Origin: Hungatella sp. UBA5385
GTDB taxonomy: Bacteria > Bacillota > Clostridia > Lachnospirales > Lachnospiraceae
Length of the DNA: 64,000 bases
Reading direction: 5' to 3'
Assembly: GCA_002409995.1 (NCBI GenBank)
Contig: DHOR01000041.1
Span: 21,604 to 85,603 of the forward strand
Under the pieces are notes generated by a model. It had not been told where the DNA came from. It saw nothing but the letters and a program-made list of their open reading frames with translations, and did no database searches. Shown here piece by piece: positions 24,830 to 33,551 of the stretch. The stretch's first letter is position 1; each line of letters opens with the position of its first letter. The translations under genes were made by a program, and so were the position numbers.

Positions 24830-25480
24830 ATGAGATATTTAACATTTGCGCTGGCAAAAGGGCGTCTGGCGAAACAAACTCTTGCCCTGTTTGAAAAGAT
24901 TGGAATTACCTGTGAAGAGATGAAGGATAAGAGCTCCAGAAAGCTGATTTTCACCAATGAAGAGCTGGGAATGCGATTTTTCCTTGCAAAAGCCAGTGAT
25001 GTTCCCACCTATGTGGAATACGGAGCAGCTGATATCGGTGTTGTAGGAAAGGATACTATACTGGAAGAAGGCAGAAAGCTTTATGAGGTGATGAATTTAG
25101 GGCTTGGAAACTGCAAGATGTGTGTCTGTGGGCCTGAGTCAGCAAGAGATTTATTAAACCATCACGAGCTGATCCGTGTAGCTACCAAATATCCTGCCAT
25201 TGCCAAGGACTACTTCTACAACAAGAAGCATCAGACAGTGGAAATCATTAAGCTAAACGGTTCCATTGAACTGGCACCTATTGTAGGTCTCTCTGAGGTC
25301 ATTGTGGATATCGTAGAGACAGGCGCCACCTTAAAGGAAAACGGATTAACGGTTCTGGAAGAGATTTGTCCCCTTTCTGCACGAATGGTAGTGAATCAGG
25401 TAAGCATGAAACGGGAAAATGATAAAATCACGAAGCTGATTCATGATCTTCGTACCTTACTTCAGGAGGAAAACCAATGA
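24830..25480 (+). CDS. hisG: ATP phosphoribosyltransferase, short form (catalytic)
   Basis: 216 residues, the short form that lacks the C-terminal regulatory domain. Visible are the N-terminal LTFALAKGRLAKQTL, the VEYGAADIGVVGKD region and the PRPP-binding EVIVDIVETGATLKENGL. It catalyses the first step of histidine synthesis, ATP plus PRPP to phosphoribosyl-ATP. Activity depends on HisZ encoded just upstream. It overlaps hisD by 4 bp. Confidence 0.96.
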   Translation: MRYLTFALAKGRLAKQTLALFEKIGITCEEMKDKSSRKLIFTNEELGMRFFLAKASDVPTYVEYGAADIGVVGKDTILEEGRKLYEVMNLGLGNCKMCVCGPESARDLLNHHELIRVATKYPAIAKDYFYNKKHQTVEIIKLNGSIELAPIVGLSEVIVDIVETGATLKENGLTVLEEICPLSARMVVNQVSMKRENDKITKLIHDLRTLLQEENQ

Positions 25481-26775
25481 GAATAGTAACATTAGATGAA
25501 ACATCAAAACAGAATATTCTGGCTGATTTACTGAAAAGAGATCCTAATAATTATGAGGAATATTCAGATACTGTGGCTAAGATTGTAGATACCGTGAAAA
25601 ACCAGGGGGATTCTGCAGTTTTTGCCTATACAAAGGAATTTGACAAGGCAGATATTAACGCCTCCAACATTCGGGTAACTACAGAAGAGATTGAAGAGGC
25701 AATGAAGGAAGTGGACCCTGAGCTATTAGAGATTATGAAACGCTCTATGAAGAATATTAGGGAATTTCACGAAAAACAGAAACAGTACAGCTGGTTTGAC
25801 AGCAAACCTGACGGAACCATACTGGGACAGAAGGTAACCCCTCTTTCCAGTGTTGGTGTTTATGTTCCAGGCGGTAAAGCTGCTTATCCATCCTCTGTTC
25901 TTATGAATATTATTCCTGCAGAGGTGGCAGGCGTAGAGAGAATTGTTATGGTCACACCTCCTGGTAAAGACGGCAAGGTGAATCCCGTAACTCTGACAGC
26001 TGCTTATCTGTCCGGTGCAACAGAGGTTTATAAAGTGGGCGGTGCTCAGGCTGTTGCAGCTCTTGCTTTTGGTACAGAAACCATTCCAAGGGTCAATAAG
26101 ATTGTAGGTCCTGGCAATATATTTGTGGCATTGGCAAAAAAGGCTGTTTACGGCCATGTAAGCATTGACAGCATTGCAGGGCCAAGTGAGATTCTGGTAC
26201 TTGCTGATGAGACTGCAAATCCACGTTTTGTAGCAGCTGATCTTCTGTCCCAGGCAGAGCATGATGAGCTGGCCTCTGCAATATTAGTTACTACCAGCAT
26301 GGAGCTTGCCAATAAGGTATCAGAAGAAGCGGAAAAGTTTACAAAACAGTTATCCAGAGCAGAGATTATTCAGAAATCCCTGGATAATTATGGATATATT
26401 CTGGTTGCAGATAATATGAAGGATGCCATTGATGCAGTCAATGAAATTGCGCCGGAACATCTGGAGATTATTACTAAGAATCCATTTGAGGATATGACAA
26501 GAGTTAAGAATGCAGGTGCTATCTTTATCGGAGAATATAGTTCTGAGCCTTTGGGAGATTATTTTGCAGGTCCTAACCATGTACTTCCTACCAATGGAAC
26601 TGCCAAATTCTTCTCAGCCCTCAGTGTAGATGATTACATTAAGAAATCCAGCATTATCTATTATTCCAAAGAGGCTCTTTTAGCTGCTCATAAGGATATT
26701 GAAGCATTTGCGGAATCAGAGCAATTGACTGCTCATGCCAATTCTGTAAGAGTGCGTTTTGAGAATCAGGAGTAG
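25477..26775 (+). CDS. hisD: Histidinol dehydrogenase
   Basis: 432 residues, full length. Signature regions are VGVYVPGGKAAYPSSVLMN, GGAQAVAALAFGTETIP, VGPGNIFVALAKK, and QAEHDELA with the zinc-binding His. The enzyme oxidises histidinol to histidine in two NAD-dependent steps, the last of the pathway. It overlaps hisG at the 5' end and is followed after 16 bp by hisB. Confidence 0.97.
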   Translation: MRIVTLDETSKQNILADLLKRDPNNYEEYSDTVAKIVDTVKNQGDSAVFAYTKEFDKADINASNIRVTTEEIEEAMKEVDPELLEIMKRSMKNIREFHEKQKQYSWFDSKPDGTILGQKVTPLSSVGVYVPGGKAAYPSSVLMNIIPAEVAGVERIVMVTPPGKDGKVNPVTLTAAYLSGATEVYKVGGAQAVAALAFGTETIPRVNKIVGPGNIFVALAKKAVYGHVSIDSIAGPSEILVLADETANPRFVAADLLSQAEHDELASAILVTTSMELANKVSEEAEKFTKQLSRAEIIQKSLDNYGYILVADNMKDAIDAVNEIAPEHLEIITKNPFEDMTRVKNAGAIFIGEYSSEPLGDYFAGPNHVLPTNGTAKFFSALSVDDYIKKSSIIYYSKEALLAAHKDIEAFAESEQLTAHANSVRVRFENQE

Positions 26776-26791
26776 GACAGGAGGATTAGTT

Positions 26792-27379
26792 ATGGAACGT
26801 ATGGTTTCTTTAGAGCGGTTAACCCGCGAAACCAAGATTCGGCTGACTCTTAATTTAGATGGAAGCGGAAATACAGAGATAGATACAGGCATTGGTTTTT
26901 TTGATCATATGTTAAACAGCTTTGCACGCCACGGATTTTTTGATTTAAAGGTGGAGGTGGAGGGAGACTTAGAGGTTGATACCCACCACACCATAGAGGA
27001 TACGGGGATCGTCCTTGGCAATGCTATTGTCCAGGCGCTGGGAGAGAAGAAATCCATTAAAAGATATGGCTCTATGATACTTCCTATGGATGAAGCACTT
27101 CTTCTGTGTTCCCTTGATTTATCAGGCCGCCCTTATTTTGCTTATGATGTGAATCTTACAACTGAGCGGGTAGGTGCCTTTGAAACACAGATGGTTAAGG
27201 AGTTTTTCTATGCCATTTCTTATTCAGCCCAGATGAATCTCCATATACGTCAGATGGCAGGAGACAATGATCATCATATCATTGAAGGGATATTCAAGGC
27301 ATTTGGAAAGGCTTTGGACGAAGCAACACAGACAGATACAAGAATCGAAGGAGTGTTGTCTACCAAGGGCAGTCTGTAG
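26792..27379 (+). CDS. hisB: Imidazoleglycerol-phosphate dehydratase
   Basis: 195 residues, the monofunctional dehydratase without the phosphatase domain found in enterobacteria. Manganese-binding His clusters are in DHMLNSFARHG, DTHHTIEDTGI and DNDHHIIEGIFKAFG. The start is the ATG at 26792 with ACAGGAGG 8 bases before it; an earlier ATG at 26759 would overlap hisD. A separate histidinol-phosphatase is not in this operon. The gap of 28 bp to hisA has no room for hisH. Confidence 0.96.
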   Translation: MERMVSLERLTRETKIRLTLNLDGSGNTEIDTGIGFFDHMLNSFARHGFFDLKVEVEGDLEVDTHHTIEDTGIVLGNAIVQALGEKKSIKRYGSMILPMDEALLLCSLDLSGRPYFAYDVNLTTERVGAFETQMVKEFFYAISYSAQMNLHIRQMAGDNDHHIIEGIFKAFGKALDEATQTDTRIEGVLSTKGSL

Positions 27380-27407
27380 ATGATATTATACAAGAGGAGA
27401 AATAATT

Positions 27408-28136
27408 ATGCAGCTTTATCCAGCGATAGATATGAAAAATGGTCAGTGCGTCCGCTTAAAACAGGGAGCATTTAACGATATTACAGTTTATTCCGATGCA
27501 CCGGAAGAGATGGCAGCTCAGTGGGAATCCCAGGGAGCAACATGGCTTCATCTGGTGGATTTAGACGGAGCTTTGGCAGGTCATTCGGTTAATGAGGCAG
27601 TGATCCGAAAGATTACAGAAACAGTTTCCATTCCGGTTCAGATAGGCGGAGGAATCAGAAGCAGGGAGGCTATCGCTTCCATGCTGTCTCTTGGAGTGGA
27701 GAGAGTTATTATTGGAACAAAGGCAGTGGAGCAGCCGGATTTTATCCGACATATGATAGAAGAATTCGGCGCTGACCGGATTGTTGTAGGTGTTGATGCC
27801 AAAGATGGTATGGTGGCAACGGAAGGCTGGGAAAAAGTCAGCACTGTGTCAGCATCAGATTTATGCAGTCAGATGAAAGAGTTTGGTGTTAAGCACATTG
27901 TATACACAGATATTGCCAGAGACGGTATGCTGACAGGACCTAATGTTGCCTATACGAAAAAGCTGACCGATGATACAGGTCTGAATATTATCGCTTCCGG
28001 CGGCATGTCTTCTATGGAGGATTTAAAACAGCTTTACGAAGCTGGTGTAAAGGGAGCAATTATTGGAAAAGCTTTATATGAGAACCGGATCAGGCTCTCA
28101 GAAGCAATCAGTGAATTTGAAAACAGGACTCTATAA
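27408..28136 (+). CDS. hisA: Phosphoribosylformimino-AICAR phosphate isomerase
   Basis: 242 residues, a TIM barrel with MQLYPAIDMKNGQCVRLKQG carrying the catalytic Asp at about residue 8. The phosphate-binding repeats are VQIGGGIRSREAI and IIASGGMSSMEDL, and the second catalytic Asp lies in YTDIARDG. It opens the ribose ring of ProFAR to give PRFAR. The expected next enzyme, HisF-HisH, is absent between hisB, hisA and hisIE here. Confidence 0.96.
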   Translation: MQLYPAIDMKNGQCVRLKQGAFNDITVYSDAPEEMAAQWESQGATWLHLVDLDGALAGHSVNEAVIRKITETVSIPVQIGGGIRSREAIASMLSLGVERVIIGTKAVEQPDFIRHMIEEFGADRIVVGVDAKDGMVATEGWEKVSTVSASDLCSQMKEFGVKHIVYTDIARDGMLTGPNVAYTKKLTDDTGLNIIASGGMSSMEDLKQLYEAGVKGAIIGKALYENRIRLSEAISEFENRTL

Positions 28137-28157
28137 GGGGAGGGGGACCAGCCAACC

Positions 28158-29453
28158 ATGACAGCAGAATACGTAAAGGTAATTGCAGGCTTTGGCTGCC
28201 GCAGAGGAAAGGCAGTTATGCTTGGAATGCCGGAAAATACCTATAAAGAAGATATGATTTCCATGGCATGTTTTTTTGGTGACAGTGGAGCAGATGAAGT
28301 CTTTTTCTATGATTATTCTGAAAATGACAAAGATCATGAAAATACCATAGGTTTATTAAAAGAGATTGCACGTCAGGCAGATATTCCTGTGATTGCCGGC
28401 GGCAACGTGAAACGTTTGGAAGATGTGAAGAAATATCTTTATTCAGGAGCGAAAGCAGTATTTCTTGATGTAAGTGTGGATGAAAATGTGGACTTGATGA
28501 AAGAAGCATCAGACCGCTTTGGAGATGACAAGATCTATGCTTATCTGCCGGATACTTCCTATTTAAAAAGAACAGAAGAGTATAGTCAGTTAGGTGCCTC
28601 TCTTATGATTATGGGAGATAAAAATATTACAAAGGCTGAGATGGAGGAGATCAAAGCTCTGGAACAGGACTTTCTCCTCACTGGCAGTCTGGAGGACATT
28701 ACAGAAATTCCGAAGACTTTGGAAATCTCTGAGGCAAAGGGATTTATATTCAGTCCAAAGGGCTGTGAGACAGATTATATGGCTGTTAAACAGACGTTAA
28801 AAGCAGAAGGGGTATCAGTTGATACTTATGAAAGCTCTGTAAGCTGGGATGAGTTTAAAGTAAATTCTGATGGTCTGATTCCTGTAATTGTACAGGATTA
28901 CAGAACCCAGGAGGTTTTAATGCTGGCTTATATGAATGAAGAAGCATTTCAATCCACTCTCCACAGCGGGAAGATGACATATTATAGCAGAAGTAGACAG
29001 GAGCTGTGGTTAAAAGGGGAAACCTCAGGTCATTATCAATATGTAAAGTCTCTTTCACTGGATTGTGATAATGATACAATACTTGCCAAAGTCAATCAGG
29101 TAGGCGCTGCCTGTCATACAGGAGCCAGAAACTGTTTTTATCAGCCTCTCATGAAGAAGGAATATCAGGAAACCAATCCTTTAAAGGTGTTCGAAGAAGT
29201 ATTTCAGGTGATTCTGGACAGAAAGGAATCTCCAAAGGAGGGCTCCTATACCAATTATCTTTTTGATAAGGGGATTGATAAGATCTTAAAGAAATTGGGA
29301 GAGGAAGCCACAGAGATCGTGATTGCAGCTAAAAATCCTGATCCGGAAGAAGTGAAGTATGAGATTTCTGACTTCTTATATCACATGATGGTGCTGATGG
29401 CAGATAAGGGAATTACCTGGGAAGACATTACAAAAGAGCTGGCTAACCGATAG
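28158..29453 (+). CDS. hisIE: HisIE with an extra N-terminal HisF-like domain
   Basis: 431 residues, about 200 more than ordinary HisIE. Residues about 236-330 are HisI, the phosphoribosyl-AMP cyclohydrolase: IVQDYRTQEVLMLAYMN, metal ligands in LDCDNDTIL and ACHTGARNCF. Residues about 335-431 are HisE, the phosphoribosyl-ATP pyrophosphatase: KLGEEATEIVIAAKN and EISDFLYHMMVLM. The N-terminal about 225 residues look like a decayed HisF/HisA barrel: VKVIAGFGCRRGKAV in place of the CLDVKDGRVVKG of HisF, then IPVIAGGNVKRLEDVKKYLYSGAKAVFLD. The catalytic Asp of HisF is not visible (replaced by Gly-Phe-Gly), so this domain is probably not catalytic. The same fusion may be common in relatives; I infer this from memory. 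Confidence 0.88.
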   Translation: MTAEYVKVIAGFGCRRGKAVMLGMPENTYKEDMISMACFFGDSGADEVFFYDYSENDKDHENTIGLLKEIARQADIPVIAGGNVKRLEDVKKYLYSGAKAVFLDVSVDENVDLMKEASDRFGDDKIYAYLPDTSYLKRTEEYSQLGASLMIMGDKNITKAEMEEIKALEQDFLLTGSLEDITEIPKTLEISEAKGFIFSPKGCETDYMAVKQTLKAEGVSVDTYESSVSWDEFKVNSDGLIPVIVQDYRTQEVLMLAYMNEEAFQSTLHSGKMTYYSRSRQELWLKGETSGHYQYVKSLSLDCDNDTILAKVNQVGAACHTGARNCFYQPLMKKEYQETNPLKVFEEVFQVILDRKESPKEGSYTNYLFDKGIDKILKKLGEEATEIVIAAKNPDPEEVKYEISDFLYHMMVLMADKGITWEDITKELANR

Positions 29454-29497
29454 ATTTCTATGAGATTTGTGTAAGGTTTAATTTTTTATAAGTTTCA

Positions 29498-29539
29498 GGG
29501 TGCTGTAAAATCTTCGGATTTTATCAGTGCCCGTTTTCC
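29498..29539 (+). terminator. Terminator of the histidine operon
   Basis: GGGTGCTGTAAAATC (29498-29512) pairs with GATTTTATCAGTGCCC (29517-29532) with one bulge and two G-U pairs, closing on a TTCG tetraloop; GTTTTCC follows. The T run is short, so strength is moderate. Confidence 0.7.
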
Positions 29540-29566
29540 GTCAGGGAATATTGAGAAATTGCAATA

Positions 29567-29595
29567 TGGACAGAGGTATTTGTCTATGATATAAT
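29567..29595 (+). promoter_or_regulatory. Sigma-A promoter for the membrane protein gene at 29629
   Basis: TGGACA (29567-29572), 17-base spacer, TATAAT (29590-29595), 33 bases before the start codon. Confidence 0.75.
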
Positions 29596-29628
29596 AAAAA
29601 ATTGAAAAACAAATGGGAGAAAACAAGT

Positions 29629-31113
29629 ATGAATGAAGAAATGAGTAGTAAAATGAAGAAGATAACACGAATCTATAGCTGGGTAATTCCTATGATTGTG
29701 TTACTAAGTATTACTGCTGCCTTCTTAATTGGAGGTATTGCGTTAAAGCTGGTTGGCAAGAATGTAAGTGATGTAGAACCAGAGATATTTAGTGTATATT
29801 CAGAGCCTGGTACTTACAGCGAATTAAAAGCAGTTGCTATGACAGAGGCATTTGCAACGGATTTCAAAGAAACCAATAATTATTATTTTGTTTATGATGA
29901 AGATATACTGGCCTATATTGTACAGATCAATGGTAAATTATCAGATGATCAGCAGGCAATTCAGGATTTCCTTTACAGTGAGGAGGAAATAGATGCTGCT
30001 GATGGTCCTACTGTTCAGCTTCTGGGAATGTCAGAGCCTATTGAAGATGACATCAGGGAACTTGCAATTGAGAACTACAATGCTATATGGGGAGAAGAGT
30101 TCCTGACTGAGGAGAATTTCTCTGAGTTTATAGGAGAGTCTTTTCTAAACACAAGCATAAAGCCTCCTTCAGCAATGGAAGAAATTGCTGTTGTTCCCTT
30201 TGCAATTGCCATTTTGTTTGCAGTAATTACCTTTTTTACCTTTCTCAGGTATAATAGAAAAACAAAGACTGGTCGCGAAACTCTTGCTAATCTGACAGAT
30301 GATAAGCTTCTGGCTATTGATCGTCAGCTGCAGCACCCTGCCACTATCTCTTATGAAAAACAGCAGGTATATTTAACACAGGACTATGTGATCTCCAATA
30401 TGGACGGACTTACCATCCTGCCTTATGAGACTATTTCCCGTGTTTATACTACCAATATGGAAAATGGGATACGAAGGCTCAAGGCTGAAACAGCAGATTT
30501 GAAAACACACACCCTAGTTCTTGCTGCTGCCAATAACAAACGGAAGAACGATGCATTTAATCAGATTGCAGATGAAGTAAGACAATATATCTTAAATAAG
30601 AAGGAAGAACTCATAGATACATACTCAGTCAATGAAACTGCATCAGCTGCAACAGCTGTTCAAAGTTATCAAAACGCTGAGACTAAACAGAACAGCAATG
30701 TACTGACAGGTTTAATCGGAGCACTTCTTGGTTCTCTGGTGGGCGTTGCGCTGTGGGTATTAATCGGTCAGCTTAATTTTATTGCAGGTATTGCAGGTCT
30801 GGTCATTTTAAACTTTGCTGTAAAGGGTTATACTCTGTTTGGCAGAGGTTTTGACAGAAAAGGGGCTATGGTCTGTGTATTGGTTGCTATTGTTATGATC
30901 TTTAATGCCAATATATTAGATTATGCCATTTTTATCTCAAGAGAATTACTTAAATTCGATGCCAGCTTTGATACGATTCGTTATGTATTTGCTAATTTTT
31001 TTGAATTAATGGGAGAAATTGATGCATGGAGAGGATTCTTAGTTGATCTTGCCATCGGATATGGTCTTTCCTTATGGTCCAGTTTCCATACCATCAAATC
31101 TCTGTTTAAATAA
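29629..31113 (+). CDS. Unknown multi-domain membrane protein
   Basis: 494 residues. One membrane helix near the N-terminus (about 16-42, WVIPMIVLLSITAAFLIGGIALKL) is followed by an extracytoplasmic domain of about 130 residues rich in acidic residues. Then comes a second helix (about 185-205), a cytoplasmic domain with a PH-like look (ISRVYTTNMENGIRRLKAETADLKTHTLVL), and three or four closely spaced helices from about 370. I do not recognise a family. The start is the ATG at 29629, as GGGAGA lies 8 bases before it; a TTG at 29602 is less likely. It stands between the histidine operon and pepT, with its own promoter. Confidence 0.7.
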   Translation: MNEEMSSKMKKITRIYSWVIPMIVLLSITAAFLIGGIALKLVGKNVSDVEPEIFSVYSEPGTYSELKAVAMTEAFATDFKETNNYYFVYDEDILAYIVQINGKLSDDQQAIQDFLYSEEEIDAADGPTVQLLGMSEPIEDDIRELAIENYNAIWGEEFLTEENFSEFIGESFLNTSIKPPSAMEEIAVVPFAIAILFAVITFFTFLRYNRKTKTGRETLANLTDDKLLAIDRQLQHPATISYEKQQVYLTQDYVISNMDGLTILPYETISRVYTTNMENGIRRLKAETADLKTHTLVLAAANNKRKNDAFNQIADEVRQYILNKKEELIDTYSVNETASAATAVQSYQNAETKQNSNVLTGLIGALLGSLVGVALWVLIGQLNFIAGIAGLVILNFAVKGYTLFGRGFDRKGAMVCVLVAIVMIFNANILDYAIFISRELLKFDASFDTIRYVFANFFELMGEIDAWRGFLVDLAIGYGLSLWSSFHTIKSLFK

Positions 31114-31132
31114 TTAAAAGGAGAACTGCAAG

Positions 31133-32365
31133 ATGTCATCTGTATTAAACCGTTTTTTAAAATATGTTTCTTATGATACACAGTCAAAGGAAGGTCAGGA
31201 TACAGTTCCAAGCACTGATAAACAGTGGGAGCTGGCAAAGGAGCTGGCTGCTGAGCTGCGGGCTATGAATGCTTCTGATGTGACTGTCAGCGATAACTGC
31301 TATGTGTATGCCACCATTCCTGCAACCACTGATAAGAAGATTCCTGTTCTGGGATTTGTTGCTCATATGGATACTGCACCTGCCTATTCCGGCACAGGAG
31401 TGAAACCGCAAATTGTTAAGAATTATGATGGAAAAGACATTGTATTAAATCAGACAACAGGTCTTACCATGAGCCCTGAGAGTTTTCCTGACTTATTAAA
31501 ATATCAGGGTCATGATCTTGTAACAACCGATGGAACCACACTATTAGGAGCTGATGATAAAGCCGGAGTTGCTGAAATTATGACAATGGCTGAGTATCTC
31601 TTGTCCCATCCGGAGATTCCCCATGGAACTATTAAGATCGGTTTCACTCCTGATGAAGAGGTAGGAAAAGGAGCCGACTTCTTCGATGTGGAGGGATTTG
31701 GAGCTGAGGTAGCTTATACAGTAGATGGAGGCGGTCTGGGAGAACTGGAATTTGAAAACTTCAATGCTGCCAATGTTAAGATTACCATTCAGGGCTCCAG
31801 CATTCATCCAGGATCATCCAAAGGAAGAATGAAGAACTCCCTGTTAATTGCTATGGAGCTGCAAGCAATGCTTCCTACATTTGAAAATCCAATGTATACA
31901 GAAGGGTATGAAGGATTTTTCCATCTGGACTCTATGGAAGGAACTGTAGAAGAGGCTCATATGGATTACATTATCCGTGATCATGATAAGGATAAATTCC
32001 TGAAGAAAAAAGAGCTGATGGAGCAGGTTGTTGGATTTCTCAATCATAAATATGGAGAAGGAACAGTGATTCTGGATTCTGTAGATGCCTATTACAATAT
32101 GAAGGAGAAGATCGAACCTTTTATGTATCTCATTGATATTGCAAGAGCTTCCATGGAAGAGATTGGTGTAGAGCCTATTGTAACTCCTATTCGTGGAGGA
32201 ACTGACGGTGCACGTCTTTCTTACCAGGGACTTCCCTGCCCCAATCTCTGTACAGGCGGTTATAACTTCCACGGTAAGTTTGAGTTTATTCCTGTTTCTT
32301 CTATGGAGAAGGTAGTGGAGCTGCTGCTTAAGATAGTGGATAAATTTACCACTTATGAGTTCTAA
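31133..32365 (+). CDS. pepT: Peptidase T (tripeptide aminopeptidase)
   Basis: 410 residues, normal length. An M20 zinc peptidase: GFVAHMDTAPAYSG holds the first His ligand, LLGADDKAGVAEIM the bridging Asp, FTPDEEVGKGADFFDVE the catalytic Glu pair, and RGGTDGARLS a substrate-binding region. It removes the N-terminal residue from tripeptides in the cytosol. It starts 19 bp after the membrane protein gene with AAAAGGAGA, so the two are probably cotranscribed; a terminator follows. Confidence 0.96.
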   Translation: MSSVLNRFLKYVSYDTQSKEGQDTVPSTDKQWELAKELAAELRAMNASDVTVSDNCYVYATIPATTDKKIPVLGFVAHMDTAPAYSGTGVKPQIVKNYDGKDIVLNQTTGLTMSPESFPDLLKYQGHDLVTTDGTTLLGADDKAGVAEIMTMAEYLLSHPEIPHGTIKIGFTPDEEVGKGADFFDVEGFGAEVAYTVDGGGLGELEFENFNAANVKITIQGSSIHPGSSKGRMKNSLLIAMELQAMLPTFENPMYTEGYEGFFHLDSMEGTVEEAHMDYIIRDHDKDKFLKKKELMEQVVGFLNHKYGEGTVILDSVDAYYNMKEKIEPFMYLIDIARASMEEIGVEPIVTPIRGGTDGARLSYQGLPCPNLCTGGYNFHGKFEFIPVSSMEKVVELLLKIVDKFTTYEF

Positions 32366-32396
32366 GTAAAATAAAAATAGAAATTAAATTAAGAAG

Positions 32397-32443
32397 AAGC
32401 TGATAGAAAGCAGATTAAATTTGTTTTCCATCAGCTTTTTTTG
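32397..32443 (+). terminator. Terminator after pepT
   Basis: AAGCTGAT (32397-32404) pairs with ATCAGCTT (32430-32437), extended inward by GAAA/TTTTC after one mismatch, with a run of seven T starting in the 3' arm. Confidence 0.75.
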
Positions 32444-32476
32444 TTGTTGAATACAATTAGTGGTTTTAAGTTTAAG

Positions 32477-32519
32477 TTGACAAATAATTTAAGTTAAAAT
32501 ATACTTATATTAACTTAAA
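32477..32519 (+). promoter_or_regulatory. lacI promoter with overlapping operator candidate
   Basis: TTGACA (32477-32482), 17 bases, TATACT (32500-32505). Over the -10 lies a 10-bp perfect inverted repeat TTTAAGTTAA / TTAACTTAAA (32488-32497 and 32510-32519, spacer 12). The core TTAAAATATACTTA (32494-32507) recurs at the transporter promoter at 34673-34686, suggesting that the LacI protein represses both its own gene and the transport operon. Confidence 0.75.
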
Positions 32520-32534
32520 AAATAGGAGGCTGGT

Positions 32535-33551
32535 ATGGCAAAGTCTGTTACATTATCTGATATCGCTAAAAAAGTGGGAGTAAGTGCCGTGACTGTATCA
32601 AAGGCACTGGCCGATAAAAGTGGTGTCAGCGAGGAAATGAGAAAGAAAATTAAAGAAGTAGCATCAGAAATGGATTATCAGCCAATATCAGGAAACAAAA
32701 GGGAATCTGCAGGTGCTACCGGTAATATCGGTGTATTAATACCTGCCGGATTCCTGGACACTGTCAACTCCTTTTATTGGAATATGTATCAGTTTATTAT
32801 AGAATCTGCAGGAGAGCGGGGATATTACTGTATTCTGGAGATTGTAAATGCAGAAGATGAGAAGGGGCTTGTGATGCCTAAGATGTTTGTGGATGGGAAG
32901 GTAGATGGAGCTGTTCTCATTGGACAGGCAGAGCCGGAGTATTCTGCCTTTTTATGGTCCTCTCAGACAGTGCCTCTCATCTATCTGGATTTCTATGAGG
33001 CAAATCAGGAATATGATTCCATTATCTCAGATGGTTTTCTGGGAATGTATCAGCTGACTGATTATCTTATTGGAAAAGGTCATAAGAAGATTGCATATGT
33101 TGGCACACCGCTGTCTACAAGCAGTATCACAGACCGGTTCTTCGGTTATCAGAAGGCTTTGATGGAACATGGAATCCCTATGCGTCAGGACTGGCTGATT
33201 CCTGACCGAGATGCAAAACAGGGACACAGAGCTTATGAAGTTATTAATCTCCCTGAGGAAATGCCTACTGCATTTGCCTGCAACAGTGACTATACAGCTG
33301 ATATTGTAATCAGAACTCTGGAGGATCATGGCTACAGAGTTCCTGAAGATATATCCGTAGTAGGCTATGATAACTGTGAATGGGATAAGGTAGTTAAGGT
33401 TCCCATCACCACATTTGATGTCATGAAAGACCGTATGGCAGAGCTGGCTGTGAAGAATCTAATCCGGAAGATCCATGGAGAACCTTATATCCAGGGAATC
33501 CAGATTGTAGCAGGCAGCCTTGTGGAGAAGAAAAGCGTCAGGGAGATTTAA
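32535..33551 (+). CDS. LacI family transcriptional regulator of the mannan locus
   Basis: 338 residues. The N-terminal helix-turn-helix is VTLSDIAKKVGVSAVTVSKALADKSGVSEE (residues 4-33), followed by the hinge and a periplasmic-binding-protein-like sugar domain with EYDSIISDGFLGMYQLTDYLI and SVVGYDNCEW. The likely inducer is a manno-oligosaccharide or breakdown product, by position only. AATAGGAGG precedes the ATG. Its TAA overlaps the stop codon of the opposing araC gene in the four bases TTAA (33548-33551). Confidence 0.93.
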   Translation: MAKSVTLSDIAKKVGVSAVTVSKALADKSGVSEEMRKKIKEVASEMDYQPISGNKRESAGATGNIGVLIPAGFLDTVNSFYWNMYQFIIESAGERGYYCILEIVNAEDEKGLVMPKMFVDGKVDGAVLIGQAEPEYSAFLWSSQTVPLIYLDFYEANQEYDSIISDGFLGMYQLTDYLIGKGHKKIAYVGTPLSTSSITDRFFGYQKALMEHGIPMRQDWLIPDRDAKQGHRAYEVINLPEEMPTAFACNSDYTADIVIRTLEDHGYRVPEDISVVGYDNCEWDKVVKVPITTFDVMKDRMAELAVKNLIRKIHGEPYIQGIQIVAGSLVEKKSVREI

